DNA of 51,741 nt. It comes from an uncultured Eubacteriales bacterium. GTDB lineage: Bacteria; Bacillota; Clostridia; Christensenellales; Aristaeellaceae. Numbering within the stretch: position 1 is the first letter of the stretch; every line of letters begins with the position of its first letter. Shown piece by piece: positions 1 to 9,400 of the stretch. A program made the translations under genes and the position numbers. The DNA lies in NCBI GenBank assembly GCA_902767565.1, contig CACXHY010000015.1:1-51741 (forward strand), read 5' to 3'. Below the pieces are notes generated by a model. It was not told the origin of the DNA. It saw only the letters and a program-made list of their open reading frames with translations, and did not search any database.

Positions 1-314
<314 letters not shown>

Positions 315-568
315 ACAGCAAGCCTGAGCAGAAATGCAGAGGCAAGCGCGTTGCTTGTCGAATGAGATCAACGAAGACAACAAGAAGAACAAGGTCAGAC
401 GATGAATCGATATCCTGTGCAGTTGTCAGGGTGCGCAAGCTACCTGAGCAGCGACATGAAGCGGAAAGTGCCGAGGAGCTGCGGAACGCGTTCGAACGAA
501 GGGAAGGGACGGCGAGAGCCGGATCGCCCGGAGAAGAGAACGCAAAGCGCAAGGACGGACGGGCGAGG
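315..568 (+). other. 23S-5S spacer, no gene recognised
   Basis: This 250-base spacer is purine-rich and holds no tRNA: no T-loop GGTTCGAATC-type segment or acceptor pairing was found. It is longer than a typical clostridial 23S-5S spacer. Open frames crossing it on both strands lack ribosome binding sites and recognisable products. It probably contains rRNA processing stems only. Confidence 0.6.
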
Positions 569-685
569 GGAGCCGGGAGGCCGGGAAACCGGTGAGAACG
601 GCAGGGCAGCCCTCCGACCGCGCACCCTTCAGTGCCGAAAGTACTTGGCTGGACACGGCCCGGGAGCATAGGTCGCCGCCGGATC
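569..685 (+). rRNA. rrf: 5S ribosomal RNA, 3' half canonical, 5' half aberrant
   Basis: The segment 630-682 matches the 3' half of clostridial 5S rRNA: AGTGCCGA, then GTACTTGG, a GGCTG/CGGCC stem with loop GACA (helix IV), GGGAGCATAGGTCG and a terminal CCGCCGGAT. Spacing between these blocks is normal. The expected 5' half is not seen: the near-universal loop C string CCGAAC and the CCCGTTCCCAT segment are missing upstream. Helix I can be closed only loosely by CCGGGAGG at about 573. The gene sits directly after 23S and before a strong terminator, as a real 5S would. It may be a divergent 5S, a decayed copy or an assembly chimera. The 5' boundary is a length-based guess. Confidence 0.6.
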
Positions 686-692
686 CCATCTC

Positions 693-718
693 AGGAGCGC
701 AGTGATGCGCTCCTTTTC
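693..718 (+). terminator. Rho-independent terminator of the rRNA operon
   Basis: A perfect 8-bp stem (GGAGCGCA / TGCGCTCC) with loop GTGA is followed by TTTT. It closes the rRNA transcription unit just after the 5S-like sequence. Confidence 0.9.
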
Positions 719-763
719 CTGTGAAAACGCGGAAGATCCGCATGGTTGAGCGCAAATTTGGAC

Positions 764-792
764 TTGCAAAACCCGTTTCGATGTGCTATCAT
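764..792 (+). promoter_or_regulatory. Promoter of rpsB-tsf
   Basis: A -35 box TTGCAA (764-769) and a -10 box TATCAT (787-792) are separated by 17 bp, upstream of a roughly 100-base leader of rpsB. The leader is GC-rich and could fold, but I do not recognise a known S2 autoregulatory element. Confidence 0.8.
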
Positions 793-898
793 ACACGGGA
801 CTACGCACCTGAGCGCTGCGGACGCTTGTGCCGGGAAGGTCCCGGTGGCCGGCCGCAAATACGGCGCTCAGGGTGGGAACAACAAGGAGGAGAACCCA

Positions 899-1627
899 AT
901 GGCAGTCATTTCCATGAAGCAGCTGCTGGAGGCCGGTGTCCACTTTGGCCACCAGACCCGCCGCTGGAACCCGAAGATGGCGCAGTACATCTTCACCGAG
1001 CGCAACGGCATCTACATCATCGACCTGCAGAAGACCGTCAAGAAGGTCGACGAAGCCTACGCTTTCGTCCGTGACGTGTCCATGAGCGGCCAGAGCGTGC
1101 TGTTCGTCGGCACCAAGAAGCAGGCTCAGGAGTCCATCAAGTCCGAGGCCGAGCGCTGCAACATGTTCTACGTGAACAACCGCTGGCTGGGCGGCATGCT
1201 GACCAACTTCCGCACCATCCGCACCCGCGTGGAGCGCCTCAACCAGATCGACAAGATGGAGCAGTCCGGCCAGTTCGACGTCCTGCCCAAGAAGGAAGTC
1301 GCCAAGCTGATCCACGAGCGCGAGAAGCTCGAAGAGAACCTGGGCGGCATCCGCGAGATGAAGAAGCTCCCCGGCGCCATGTTCGTCGTGGACCCCCGCA
1401 AGGAGCACATCGCCGTGGCCGAGGCCCGCAAGCTCAACATCCCGATCGTGGGCATCGTTGACACCAACTGCGATCCCGACGAGATCGATTATGTCATCCC
1501 CGGCAATGACGACGCCATCCGCGCCGTCAAGCTGATCGCCTCCAAGATGGCCGACGCCGTACTGGAAGGCAAGCAGGGCGAGCAGGCCGAGCCCGAGACC
1601 GCCGCCGAGGCTCCCACCGAGGCGTGA
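899..1627 (+). CDS. rpsB: 30S ribosomal protein S2
   Basis: This 242-residue protein is ribosomal protein S2, which binds 16S rRNA on the back of the small subunit together with S1-type proteins. The N-terminus [22 protein letters not shown] and the block [10 protein letters not shown] are diagnostic, as is the later [12 protein letters not shown]. The ATG at 899 is chosen because AAGGAGG lies 7-8 bases upstream and because the family starts at this point; the frame is open further upstream, but only through the leader and promoter. The acidic, alanine-rich C-terminal tail ([15 protein letters not shown]) is a variable extension of the family. It is followed by tsf after 38 bases, the usual rpsB-tsf operon. 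Confidence 0.98.
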   Translation: MAVISMKQLLEAGVHFGHQTRRWNPKMAQYIFTERNGIYIIDLQKTVKKVDEAYAFVRDVSMSGQSVLFVGTKKQAQESIKSEAERCNMFYVNNRWLGGMLTNFRTIRTRVERLNQIDKMEQSGQFDVLPKKEVAKLIHEREKLEENLGGIREMKKLPGAMFVVDPRKEHIAVAEARKLNIPIVGIVDTNCDPDEIDYVIPGNDDAIRAVKLIASKMADAVLEGKQGEQAEPETAAEAPTEA

Positions 1628-1665
1628 TCCTCCCACCGTGATTTCTGAAAGGATGGAATACTGAT

Positions 1666-2592
1666 ATGGCTGAGATTACCGCTGCCCTGGTCAAGGAGCT
1701 GCGCGAGCGCACCAACGCCGGCATGATGGATTGCAAAAAGGCTCTGATCGCCGCGGAAGGCGACATGGACAAGGCCATCGACTGGCTCCGTGAGAAGGGC
1801 CTGGCCCAGGCGGCCAAGAAGGCCAGCCGCATCGCTGCCGAGGGCGTCGTTGCCAAGTACATCACCCCCTGCGGCTGCACCGGCGTGATCGTTGAGGTCA
1901 ACTGCGAGACCGACTTCGTGGCCAAGACCGACAACTTCCTGGCCTTCGCCAACAACGTGGCCAAGCACATCGCCAAGGCCGATCCGGCCGACGTGGACGA
2001 GCTGATGGCCCAGAAGTTCGTCGACGACGAAACCAAGACCATCTCCGATCTGGTCTCCGAGGCCACCGTGGCCATCGGCGAGAAGATCTCCGTGCGCCGC
2101 TTCGTTCGCTACAAGACCGAAGGCGTCGTGGATGCTTACATCCACCTGGGCGGCAAGGTCGGCGTGCTGGTGGAAGTCGCCACCGACGAGGCCGGCCGCG
2201 ACAACGAGGCCGTGAAGCAGTTCGCCCACGACCTGGCCCTGCAGATCGCCGCCGCGAAGCCCGAGGCTGTGCGCCGCGAGGAAGTCGATCCCGAGAAGCT
2301 GGCCAAGGAGCGCGAGATCCAGCGGGCCAAGTTCCTGGAAGAGGGCAAGCCCGAGAAGATCGTCGACCGCATCGTCGACGGCCAGATCGAGAAGTACTAC
2401 AAGGATGTCGTGCTGCTGGACCAGGCCTTCGTCAAGGACGGCGACAAGACCATCAAGGGTCTGATGGCCGAGATCGCCAAGGCCGCCGGCGTCACGCTGG
2501 ACGTTGTCCGCTTCGCCCGCTTCGAGCGCGGTGAAGGCATCGAGAAGCGCAAGGATGACCTGGCCGGCGAGATCGCCGCGATGATGAAATAA
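1666..2592 (+). CDS. tsf: Translation elongation factor Ts
   Basis: EF-Ts (308 residues) is the nucleotide exchange factor that recycles EF-Tu-GDP. The N-terminal UBA-like domain carries the family signature [16 protein letters not shown] at residues 10-25, and the second signature [12 protein letters not shown] lies near residue 85. The length is normal for the family. GAAAGGATGG precedes the ATG. It is co-transcribed with rpsB, and the pair ends at the strong terminator downstream. Confidence 0.98.
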   Translation: MAEITAALVKELRERTNAGMMDCKKALIAAEGDMDKAIDWLREKGLAQAAKKASRIAAEGVVAKYITPCGCTGVIVEVNCETDFVAKTDNFLAFANNVAKHIAKADPADVDELMAQKFVDDETKTISDLVSEATVAIGEKISVRRFVRYKTEGVVDAYIHLGGKVGVLVEVATDEAGRDNEAVKQFAHDLALQIAAAKPEAVRREEVDPEKLAKEREIQRAKFLEEGKPEKIVDRIVDGQIEKYYKDVVLLDQAFVKDGDKTIKGLMAEIAKAAGVTLDVVRFARFERGEGIEKRKDDLAGEIAAMMK

Positions 2593-2616
2593 CGACCGCT
2601 GCGCCTGTACGCAACA

Positions 2617-2661
2617 GAAGAGCCCGGGATCAACGCTTTTTGCGTGATCCCGGGCTCTTTG
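2617..2661. terminator. Bidirectional terminator between tsf and nrdR
   Basis: A perfect stem (AGAGCCCGGGATCA / TGATCCCGGGCTCT) with an A/T-flanked loop lies between convergent genes. It is followed by T residues rightward and preceded by A residues, so it can stop transcription from both tsf and nrdR. Confidence 0.92.
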
Positions 2662-2671
2662 CCGTATCATG

Positions 2672-3148
2672 TTATTCCTCGTGATCCAGATCGGACTTGT
2701 TCTCGTTGACCAGCTTCTGCAGCTCGTCCATGAAGGTGACGAGGTCGGTGAACTTGCGGTACACGGCGGCGAAGCGGACATAAGCCACGTCGTTGAGCTG
2801 CTTGAGCTCGGTCATCACCATGTCGCCGATCCGCTGGGAGGGGATCTCGCCGTCACCGGAGCGGTAGGCGGCCTGCTCCACCCGCTGGCAGACCTCCTCG
2901 ATCTGCTGAGCCGAGACGGGCAGCTTGTCGCAGGCGTGCAGGATGCCGGTACGGATCTTGTTGGGATCAAAGGGTTCGCGGCGGCCGTCCCGTTTCATCA
3001 CGATCAGGGGAAGCTGCTCGATCTTCTCATAGGTGGTGAAGCGGCGTCCGCACCGGATGCACTCCCGGCGGCGGCGGATGCTGCCGTCCTCTGTGGGGCG
3101 GGAGTCGATGACCTTGCTCTCGGTGCAGCTGCAATACTGGCATCTCAT
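2672..3148 (-). CDS. nrdR: Transcriptional repressor NrdR
   Basis: NrdR is the zinc-ribbon/ATP-cone repressor of ribonucleotide reductase genes. It senses ATP versus dATP and binds NrdR boxes. Starting at the ATG at 3148 the protein is 158 residues, close to the usual 150-160. The zinc ribbon uses C3, C6, C30 and C33 (MRCQYC...CIRCGRRF), followed by an ATP-cone from about residue 48 (VMKRDGRREPFDPNKI). The frame is open 31 codons further upstream, but that stretch is arginine-rich and has no family match; GGAGGGA sits 7 bases before the chosen start. No NrdR box or nrd gene is seen in the window. Confidence 0.96.
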   Translation of the reverse strand: MRCQYCSCTESKVIDSRPTEDGSIRRRRECIRCGRRFTTYEKIEQLPLIVMKRDGRREPFDPNKIRTGILHACDKLPVSAQQIEEVCQRVEQAAYRSGDGEIPSQRIGDMVMTELKQLNDVAYVRFAAVYRKFTDLVTFMDELQKLVNENKSDLDHEE

Positions 3149-3401
3149 TCGGCTTTCCCTCCGTCGGTTTTCTCGCGGCGGCCGTTTCCGGCTGCTGCGG
3201 GGAGACAGTGACAGGCGCTCATTTGGGATCCGTGCATTCATACGCGGGGCTGCCGCTATGGCGATGATCCGTGCCGGTCTTCAGGGTCGGGGCGGAAGCG
3301 CGGGCATGTGAACGGAGTTCCAACGGTTCGAACAGCTCGCGACCGTCCTGATCGTGTTTCCTTGAGAACTTCGGATCCACAGTGAACAGCGCTCCGGGAA
3401 C
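3149..3401. other. Intergenic region between nrdR and xylB
   Basis: About 250 bases hold the upstream region of nrdR. I see no convincing consensus promoter for nrdR on the reverse strand and no gene on either strand: the open frames here are short, lack ribosome binding sites and have no recognisable sequence. Confidence 0.5.
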
Positions 3402-3423
3402 AAGCCGGATCCCCTCCGGCTTT
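3402..3423 (-). terminator. Possible terminator downstream of xylB
   Basis: An 8-bp perfect stem (AAGCCGGA / TCCGGCTT on the + strand, loop TCCCC) lies about 50 bases beyond the xylB stop. On the reverse strand it is followed by a weak T run (TTGTT). The short T tract makes this a moderate call. Confidence 0.5.
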
Positions 3424-3470
3424 CCCTGAGCATGGATGGCACCTCCGCACGGGCAGTTCCGGACGGGGCT

Positions 3471-4994
3471 TTACAGCTGCGCCAGGGCCTTGAAGACCTC
3501 GCGGTTCGCCGGGTAGAGCTGACGGTACACGCCGTAGACCCTGGCGTACTGCGGCACGTTCTCCGCGATCGGCTGCTGGGCGGGGTTCTGGTGGATCATG
3601 GCGCGGCAGGCTTCGGGCACGGACCTGTACAGTCCCGCGCCGACGCCGGCGAGGATGGCCACGCCCAGGGCCGGGCCCTCGGTGTTGACGGTGGTGGCCA
3701 CCGGGCAGCCGAAGACGTCCGCCAGCATCTGCCGCCACAGGGGAGAGCGTCCGCCGCCGCCGCAGGCCAGCATCTCGGCGGGCTCCACGCCCATCTCGCG
3801 CAGGACGCCCAGGCAGTCCGCCAGGGAGAAGGTGACGCCCTCCATCACGGCGCGGAGCAGGTCCCGGCGGGTGTGCATGGCGCTGAGACCGAAGAACATA
3901 CCGCGGCAGTCCGCGTCCAGGTGGGGGGTGCGCTCGCCCATGAGGTACGGCGCGTAGAGCAGTTTGTTGGAGCCGATGGGGGACAGGGCGGCTTCCTTGT
4001 TCAGCAGGTCATAGGGATCCACGCCCAGCTGCGCGGCCGCGTCCTTTTCCGCGCCGCAGAAGGTGTCGCGGAACCATTTCAGGGAGAGGCCCGCGCCCTG
4101 GGTCACGCCCATGACGTGCCACGCGCCGGGGACGGCGCAGCAGAAAGTGTGCACCCGGCCCTTGGGGTCGATGGCCAGCTTGTCGGTGTGCGCGAAGACC
4201 ACACCGCTGGTGCCGATGGTGGTGAAGGCCTTGCCGTCTTCCACCACGCCGGTGCCCACGGCCGCGGCCGCGTTGTCGCCCGCGCCGCCCACCACCAGCG
4301 TCTCCGGGGAGAGGCCGGTCAGCTTCGCGGCTTCATCGGAGATGTGGCCGGTGACCTCGGGGCTCTCGTAGACCTTCGCCAACAGGGATGGATCGATGTC
4401 CAGGGTCTTCAGCAGCTCCTCCGACCAGCGGCGGTTCGGGACGTCCAGCATCTGCATGCCGCTGGCGTCGGAGACCTCGGTGGCGAAATCGCCGGTGAGC
4501 ATGTAGCGCACGAAGTCCTTCGGCAGGAGGATGTGGGCGCACTTTGCATAGGTTTCCGGCTCGTTGTTGCGGACCCAGAGGAGCTTCGACAGGGTGAAGC
4601 CGGTGAGGGCCGGGTTGGCGGTGATCTCGATCAGGCGGGCCTTGCCCACTTTCTCATGGATCTCGTCGCACTCCTTTGCGGTGCGCTGGTCGCACCAGAT
4701 GATGGAGCGGCGGAGCACCTGCCCCTTTTCGTCCAGCATCACCAGGCCGTGCATCTGGCCGGAGATGCCCAGGGCCGCCACGTCCTTTTTGTCCACGCCG
4801 GACTTCTCCAGCACCGTGCGGATGGTGGTGACGGAGGCGTTGTACCAGTCCATGGGATCCTGCTCCGCCCAGCCGTTGTGGGGCTGGTACATGGGGTATT
4901 CCACGGTGCAGGATGCCTGCGCGGTGCCCTCCTGATCGAAAAGGACCGTCTTGGTGCCGGAAGTGCCCAGGTCGATGCCGAGAACATATTTCAT
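3471..4994 (-). CDS. xylB: Xylulokinase
   Basis: Xylulokinase (507 residues) phosphorylates D-xylulose with ATP to D-xylulose 5-phosphate, feeding the pentose phosphate or phosphoketolase route. It belongs to the FGGY kinase family: the phosphate-binding start [16 protein letters not shown], the xylulokinase-specific block ISGQMHGLV near residue 80, IIWCDQRT, and the catalytic-base region [10 protein letters not shown] near residue 235 are all visible. The start at 4994 is used because an ATG 6 codons upstream overlaps the AAGGAGGAA ribosome binding site. It has its own consensus promoter and follows a GH43 glycosidase gene in the same direction, which fits use of xylose released from hemicellulose. 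Confidence 0.96.
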   Translation of the reverse strand: MKYVLGIDLGTSGTKTVLFDQEGTAQASCTVEYPMYQPHNGWAEQDPMDWYNASVTTIRTVLEKSGVDKKDVAALGISGQMHGLVMLDEKGQVLRRSIIWCDQRTAKECDEIHEKVGKARLIEITANPALTGFTLSKLLWVRNNEPETYAKCAHILLPKDFVRYMLTGDFATEVSDASGMQMLDVPNRRWSEELLKTLDIDPSLLAKVYESPEVTGHISDEAAKLTGLSPETLVVGGAGDNAAAAVGTGVVEDGKAFTTIGTSGVVFAHTDKLAIDPKGRVHTFCCAVPGAWHVMGVTQGAGLSLKWFRDTFCGAEKDAAAQLGVDPYDLLNKEAALSPIGSNKLLYAPYLMGERTPHLDADCRGMFFGLSAMHTRRDLLRAVMEGVTFSLADCLGVLREMGVEPAEMLACGGGGRSPLWRQMLADVFGCPVATTVNTEGPALGVAILAGVGAGLYRSVPEACRAMIHQNPAQQPIAENVPQYARVYGVYRQLYPANREVFKALAQL

Positions 4995-5067
4995 GGTGAA
5001 TTCCTCCTTCACAGCTTGTTATGGACGGCGCAAAGGCCGCGAAACGGATCGGATACGGATCATACCT

Positions 5068-5096
5068 ATTATAGCCGCATCAAAAGGCGGTGTCAA
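5068..5096 (-). promoter_or_regulatory. Consensus promoter of xylB
   Basis: On the reverse strand TTGACA (5096-5091) and TATAAT (5073-5068) are both perfect consensus with a 17-bp spacer. The spacer itself holds a CCGC...GCGG inverted repeat that might be an operator half-site pair. The start would fall about 65 bases before the xylB ATG. Confidence 0.88.
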
Positions 5097-5165
5097 TGCC
5101 GGCTTTGTCCCTCGCGGGAGCGGGGACCGCGTACACGGGGATCCCTGCGTCCGGCGGACAGGAGG

Positions 5166-6560
5166 TCATTCCCGCCCGAAGCCGATGGCGGAGAGCTGCA
5201 GGCTGCCTCCGCCCTCCCAGGTGAGGTACAGGGCCTGCCGCCCGTCCGGGAAGGGGACCGGCGCGCTGTGACGCTCCCAGACATTGCTGCTCTCGCACGG
5301 GATGCGGCCCAGCACGGGACCGTCGGGCTCGGTGCGCACCAGGAAGGCGCCGTGTCCGTAGCCCCGGGTGACCACGGAGACGGAGGTCACGCCCTTGCAG
5401 TCGAAGTACCGCCAGCCGGCGGTGCAGCCCTCGGACAGACCGGCGATCCAGCCGTCGCCGCGGTCCTCGGGACCGGAGCGGGCGATCCGGGGCTGGCCCG
5501 CACCGGCGTACAGGCTTTTCTCCGGCCCGAAAAGGTGGCAGGCGACGGCGGCGGGATGATCCCCTTCGCCCCGCAGGGGGCCGCCGTTCAGTCCGCAGGA
5601 GGTCATGCGCACCTGCGCGATGCGGCCGTCTTCGTCAAAGAAGATCGGCTCCGCGCAGCCCTGACGGCTGAACCAGGTGCCGTTCGTCTGGCGATGGTAG
5701 AACACATACCACTGCCCCGCGATCTCCACGATGCTGCCGTGGTTGTTGCCGCCGTAGGCCAGGGGCCGGTCCGCGGGCTTGCCGGCATCGCTGCCCAGAT
5801 CGCAGTTGGAGATCAGCACGCCGCCGTATGTGAAGGGGCCCCGCGGATCCCTCGCCGTGGCCCAGCACAGCTCGTGCATGACCTCCGAGGAGTAGACGAA
5901 GTAGTAGAGTTCCCCGCGCTTGCGGATGGAGGAGGCCTCGAAGAAGGCGTGGCCCTCGAAGCCCGTGCCCTCCGCGTACATGCAGCCCGGGGCGGCCAGG
6001 ACCGGTTCCTCCTCGATGGTCAGCATGTCCGGACCGAGGACCGTGCAGAAGGAGCCGTGGCGGCTCTTGTCCCCCCGCCCGCAGAAGCCGGTGTAGAGGA
6101 AGGTGCGGTCCCCCTCCGTCAGCACGCCGGGATCGAACTGCGGCTCGTCTCCCGCCCGGTCGCCGAGGCGTGTGCCGTCCTTGTAGCGCACGTAGCCCAG
6201 GAACCGAAAGCGCCCCGCCGGGCTGTCGCCCACCGCCACCGACACGAAGCCCACCTTGTCGTAGACGTAATAGAGATAATACCGCCCGTCCGGGCCTTTG
6301 GTGACGTCCGGCGCGTAGAGGTTCATCCGCCCGTCGTTGGCGGGGTCCCCCATGCGGGGGAAGATGACGCCCTCGCACCGCCAGTCGGAGAGGTCGTCCA
6401 CCGGGGCGGACCAGCCCATGTAGTCCCCCGAGCAGAACACGCAGTCATTGTACAGATCATGCGAGCCGTACACATAGACCCGGCCGTCGAACACATAGGG
6501 CTCGCCGTCGGGGATGTATTCCCACAGGGGCAGATAGGGATTGTAAGCCTGCTTTTTCAT
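5166..6560 (-). CDS. GH43-family glycoside hydrolase (beta-xylosidase/arabinofuranosidase type)
   Basis: This 464-residue protein is a family 43 glycosidase, a five-bladed beta-propeller enzyme that removes xylosyl or arabinosyl units from xylan fragments. The three catalytic acids can be placed: Asp18 in [10 protein letters not shown] (base), Asp85 in NLYAPDV (pKa modulator) and Glu208 in GHAFFEASS (acid). Residues after about 330 form a separate beta-rich domain, probably a carbohydrate-binding module. There is no signal peptide, so the enzyme is likely cytoplasmic and acts on imported oligosaccharides. The ATG at 6560 is preferred over one 9 codons upstream because AAAGGCGGTG lies just before it. 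The downstream xylB suggests xylose as the product; the exact substrate cannot be read from sequence. Confidence 0.9.
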   Translation of the reverse strand: MKKQAYNPYLPLWEYIPDGEPYVFDGRVYVYGSHDLYNDCVFCSGDYMGWSAPVDDLSDWRCEGVIFPRMGDPANDGRMNLYAPDVTKGPDGRYYLYYVYDKVGFVSVAVGDSPAGRFRFLGYVRYKDGTRLGDRAGDEPQFDPGVLTEGDRTFLYTGFCGRGDKSRHGSFCTVLGPDMLTIEEEPVLAAPGCMYAEGTGFEGHAFFEASSIRKRGELYYFVYSSEVMHELCWATARDPRGPFTYGGVLISNCDLGSDAGKPADRPLAYGGNNHGSIVEIAGQWYVFYHRQTNGTWFSRQGCAEPIFFDEDGRIAQVRMTSCGLNGGPLRGEGDHPAAVACHLFGPEKSLYAGAGQPRIARSGPEDRGDGWIAGLSEGCTAGWRYFDCKGVTSVSVVTRGYGHGAFLVRTEPDGPVLGRIPCESSNVWERHSAPVPFPDGRQALYLTWEGGGSLQLSAIGFGRE

Positions 6561-6699
6561 CGGACGCACCGCCTTTCTGTCTGTCATTTCAGCACAAAAC
6601 GCGCTGTTTGTAAAGGCTGCGGCTCCGCAATCCGTGCCGGATCGATGATCACGATTCACAACGCGGGGCCGCGGCGCGGCGCACAAACAGAGAAAAAAC

Positions 6700-6728
6700 T
6701 TGCAATCCCCCCATGGCGTCCCTATAAT
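6700..6728 (+). promoter_or_regulatory. Promoter of glyA
   Basis: TTGCAA (6700-6705) and TATAAT (6723-6728) with a 17-bp spacer lie 55 bases before the glyA ATG. The 222-bp divergent region to the GH43 gene holds no gene; no clear reverse-strand promoter for GH43 was found in it. Confidence 0.85.
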
Positions 6729-6782
6729 GGAAAACGCCCGCTGTTCGGCGCGGTGAAAGACCATGTACTGGAGGAGAAACCG

Positions 6783-8015
6783 ATGGAGCTTGCAACCATC
6801 CGTCAAACCGACCCGGAAGTCGCCCAGGCCATCGAGGACGAACTGAGCCGCCAGCGCTCCCACATCGAGCTGATCGCCTCGGAGAACTTTGTGTCCCCCG
6901 CCGTGATGGCGGCCATGGGCACCTGCCTGACCAACAAATACGCCGAGGGCTATCCGGCCCACCGCTATTACGGCGGCTGCGAGTGCGTGGATGTGGTGGA
7001 GGACCTGGCCCGGGACCGCGTGTGCAGGCTTTTCGGCGCGGATCACGCCAATGTGCAGCCCCACTCGGGCGCCCAGGCCAACATGGCGGTCTATTTTGCC
7101 ATGCTGCAGCCCGGCGACACCGTGATGGGCATGGCGCTGGACAACGGCGGCCACCTGACCCACGGCAGCCCCGTGAACATGAGCGGCAGGTATTTCAACT
7201 TCGTGCCCTACGGCGTCAGCGAGGAGGACGGCCGGATCGACTATGACGAGGTGCGCCGCATCGCCCTGGAGTGCAGGCCGAAGATGATCGTGGCGGGCGC
7301 CTCCGCCTATCCGCGGGTCATCGCCTTCGACAAGCTCCGCGCCATCGCGGACGAAGCCAGCGCCCTGCTGATGGTGGATATGGCCCATATCGCCGGTCTG
7401 GTGGCCGCGGGCGAGCACCCGAACCCCGTGCCCTACGCCGATTTTGTTACCTCCACCACCCACAAGACCCTGCGCGGCCCCCGGGGCGGCCTGATCCTCT
7501 GCAGGGAACAGTACGCGAAGGCGATCGACAAGGCGATCTTCCCCGGCACCCAGGGCGGGCCGCTGGAGCACATCATCGCCGCCAAGGCCGTCTGCTTCTG
7601 CGAGGCCCTGACCGACGCGTTCAAGGCCTACCAGCACCAGATCATCCTCAACGCCAAGGCCCTGGAGAACGGCTTCCGGGAGGAAGGGCTCCCCATGGTG
7701 TCCGGCGGCACCGACAATCACCTGATCCTGCTGGATTTCTCCGGCATGGAGGTCACCGGCAAGCAGCTGGAAAACCTGCTGGAGCAGGCCAACATCACCG
7801 TCAACAAGAACACGGTCCCCGGCGAGAAACGCTCGCCCTTCGTCACCAGCGGCGTGCGCGTCGGGACCCCTGCCATCACCACCCGCGGCCTGAAGGAGCC
7901 CCATATGCGGCAGATCGCGGCCTGGATCGCCCGGGTCGTCCGGGAGGGCGAGGCTGCCGTTCTCGCCGTCAAAGCCGAGGTGGAAGCGCTGATGGCCGGA
8001 TTCCCCCTCTATTGA
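6783..8015 (+). CDS. glyA: Serine hydroxymethyltransferase
   Basis: GlyA (410 residues) is the PLP enzyme that interconverts serine and glycine and charges tetrahydrofolate with a one-carbon unit. Recognisable blocks are [15 protein letters not shown], the [15 protein letters not shown] substrate segment, HSGAQAN, and the PLP site [13 protein letters not shown] with Lys228. The length matches bacterial family members. The ATG at 6783 follows GGAGGAGAAACCG. The frame is open for thousands of bases upstream, but that part is antisense to the GH43 and xylB genes and is not coding. It is monocistronic with its own promoter and terminator. Confidence 0.98.
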   Translation: MELATIRQTDPEVAQAIEDELSRQRSHIELIASENFVSPAVMAAMGTCLTNKYAEGYPAHRYYGGCECVDVVEDLARDRVCRLFGADHANVQPHSGAQANMAVYFAMLQPGDTVMGMALDNGGHLTHGSPVNMSGRYFNFVPYGVSEEDGRIDYDEVRRIALECRPKMIVAGASAYPRVIAFDKLRAIADEASALLMVDMAHIAGLVAAGEHPNPVPYADFVTSTTHKTLRGPRGGLILCREQYAKAIDKAIFPGTQGGPLEHIIAAKAVCFCEALTDAFKAYQHQIILNAKALENGFREEGLPMVSGGTDNHLILLDFSGMEVTGKQLENLLEQANITVNKNTVPGEKRSPFVTSGVRVGTPAITTRGLKEPHMRQIAAWIARVVREGEAAVLAVKAEVEALMAGFPLY

Positions 8016-8022
8016 TCTCTCC

Positions 8023-8045
8023 GAGCGCCGACCGGCGCTCTTTTT
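8023..8045 (+). terminator. Terminator of glyA
   Basis: Stem GAGCGCC / GGCGCTC with loop GACC is followed by TTTTT, 8 bases after the glyA stop codon. Confidence 0.93.
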
Positions 8046-8075
8046 CGTGACAGCATGCCGGCTGTCGGCCGGGGG

Positions 8076-8106
8076 TTGACAGCGGCCCCCGGTTTGGGCA
8101 TATTAT
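8076..8106 (+). promoter_or_regulatory. Probable promoter of the PRPP synthetase gene
   Basis: A perfect -35 TTGACA (8076-8081) is followed by an AT-rich -10 region CATATTATA at 8099-8107. The best -10 reading depends on spacer length: CATATT gives 17 bp, TATTAT gives 19 bp. Confidence 0.65.
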
Positions 8107-8199
8107 AGGCGAGCGCGATCGCGATCCGGAAACGGACCGCCGGTGCGGTCCGCAAAGCGGCCGGCGGAAAAGCGGCGCCGCGCAGAAGGAGGAAGGACA

Positions 8200-9288
8200 G
8201 TGCAGAGTGATATCGGGCTGATCGTTCTGAAATCGGCGGAAAAGATCGGCGTGCGGGTCGATCACGTCTTGTCGGAATGGCATGAGGGAAAGCATTTCCG
8301 GATCCCGGCGGAGTGCCCCCGCTTCAGCAGCGGCGAGGGCAAATGCGTGCTGAAGCAGTCCGTGCGGGACCTGGACGTCTACATCCTGCTGGATGTGTGC
8401 AACACGTCCCTCACCTACGATATGTTCGGGGAGACCAACCGCATGTCCCCGGACGACCACTATCAGGATCTGAAGCGGGTCATCGCCGCCTGCAACGGCA
8501 AGGCGTCCCGGATCACCGTCATCATGCCCTTCCTGTACGAGGGCCGGCAGCACCGGAAGACCACCCGGGAGTCCCTGGACTGCGCCGTGATGCTCCGCGA
8601 GCTGGAAAATATGGGCGTGCACAGCCTGATCACCTTCGACGCCCACGATCCCAGGATCCAGAACGTGGTGCCGCTGATGGGCATGGAGACCGTGTCACCC
8701 GCCCTGCAGTTCACCCAGTCCTTCCTGACGGAATACGAGGACCTGACACCGGACAGCGACCACATGATGTTCATCGCCCCGGACGAAGGCGCCACCGAAA
8801 GGGTCGTCTTCCTCGCGTCCCTCTTCGGCGTGAACATCGGCATGTTCTACAAGCGCCGGGATTACACCCGGATCGTCAACGGCACGAATCCCGTCGTGGC
8901 CCATGATTTCTGCGGCACCTCCGTGGAGGGGAAGGACGTGATCGTGATCGACGACATGATCGCCTCCGGCGGCAGCATGCTGGACACCTGCAGGCAATTG
9001 AAGGACATGGGGGCGAAGCGCGCCTTCGTCTTCTCCACCTTCGGCCTGTTCACCGCCGGGCTGGACAAGTTCGACAAGGCCTTCGCCGACAGATGGTTCG
9101 ACAGGATCTTCACCACCAATCTGGTCTACCAGAAACCGGAGCTCCGGGAGCGGGACTGGTACGTCTCCGTGAACATGGACCGGTATATCGCGGCGCTGAT
9201 CGACACGGCCAACCGGGGCGAGACCCTGCACGACCTGCTCAAGCCCGGCGCGAAGATCCGGCAGACGCTGGAACTCTACAGGCGGTAA
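8200..9288 (+). CDS. prs: Ribose-phosphate pyrophosphokinase (divergent, long form)
   Basis: The protein belongs to the PRPP synthetase/phosphoribosyltransferase superfamily, making PRPP from ribose 5-phosphate and ATP for nucleotide, histidine and tryptophan synthesis. The PRPP-binding loop VIVIDDMIASGGSMLDTC and the ribose-5-phosphate region ITVIMPFLYEGRQHRKT are visible. At 362 residues it is longer than classical Prs (about 315) and lacks the usual N-terminal FSGN block; similar long versions occur in clostridia. A GTG start at 8200 is chosen because GAAGGAGGAAGGACA lies directly upstream; the frame upstream is arginine-rich junk. A second, standard Prs may exist elsewhere in the genome. 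Confidence 0.85.
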   Translation: MQSDIGLIVLKSAEKIGVRVDHVLSEWHEGKHFRIPAECPRFSSGEGKCVLKQSVRDLDVYILLDVCNTSLTYDMFGETNRMSPDDHYQDLKRVIAACNGKASRITVIMPFLYEGRQHRKTTRESLDCAVMLRELENMGVHSLITFDAHDPRIQNVVPLMGMETVSPALQFTQSFLTEYEDLTPDSDHMMFIAPDEGATERVVFLASLFGVNIGMFYKRRDYTRIVNGTNPVVAHDFCGTSVEGKDVIVIDDMIASGGSMLDTCRQLKDMGAKRAFVFSTFGLFTAGLDKFDKAFADRWFDRIFTTNLVYQKPELRERDWYVSVNMDRYIAALIDTANRGETLHDLLKPGAKIRQTLELYRR

Positions 9289-9319
9289 CGCGGACCCGCG
9301 GGGAGGAGAGACCGCTCTC

Positions 9320-9348
9320 TTGCGTTTTTCCGCGAACTGTCGTACAAT
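9320..9348 (+). promoter_or_regulatory. Promoter of glgB
   Basis: TTGCGT (9320-9325) and TACAAT (9343-9348) have a 17-bp spacer, 52 bases before the glgB ATG. A small GAGAG/CTCTC hairpin (9306-9319) followed by TTGCGTTTTT overlaps the -35 box and may serve as a weak terminator of the upstream gene. Confidence 0.75.
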
Positions 9349-9400
9349 GGTCGCAGCAGATCTCATCAACCGATTCCATAGACGAAGGGAGAACGCCATC

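Noticed and set aside
315-568. tRNA gene in the 23S-5S spacer
   Set aside because: No T-arm consensus or cloverleaf pairing could be found.
3432-6782. Very long forward open frame (over 1100 codons) running antisense through xylB and the GH43 gene into glyA
   Set aside because: The sequence is low-complexity (Ala, Gly, Val, His, Arg) and has no family match; it is a by-product of strong GC bias at third positions of the reverse-strand genes. Only the glyA part from 6783 is real.
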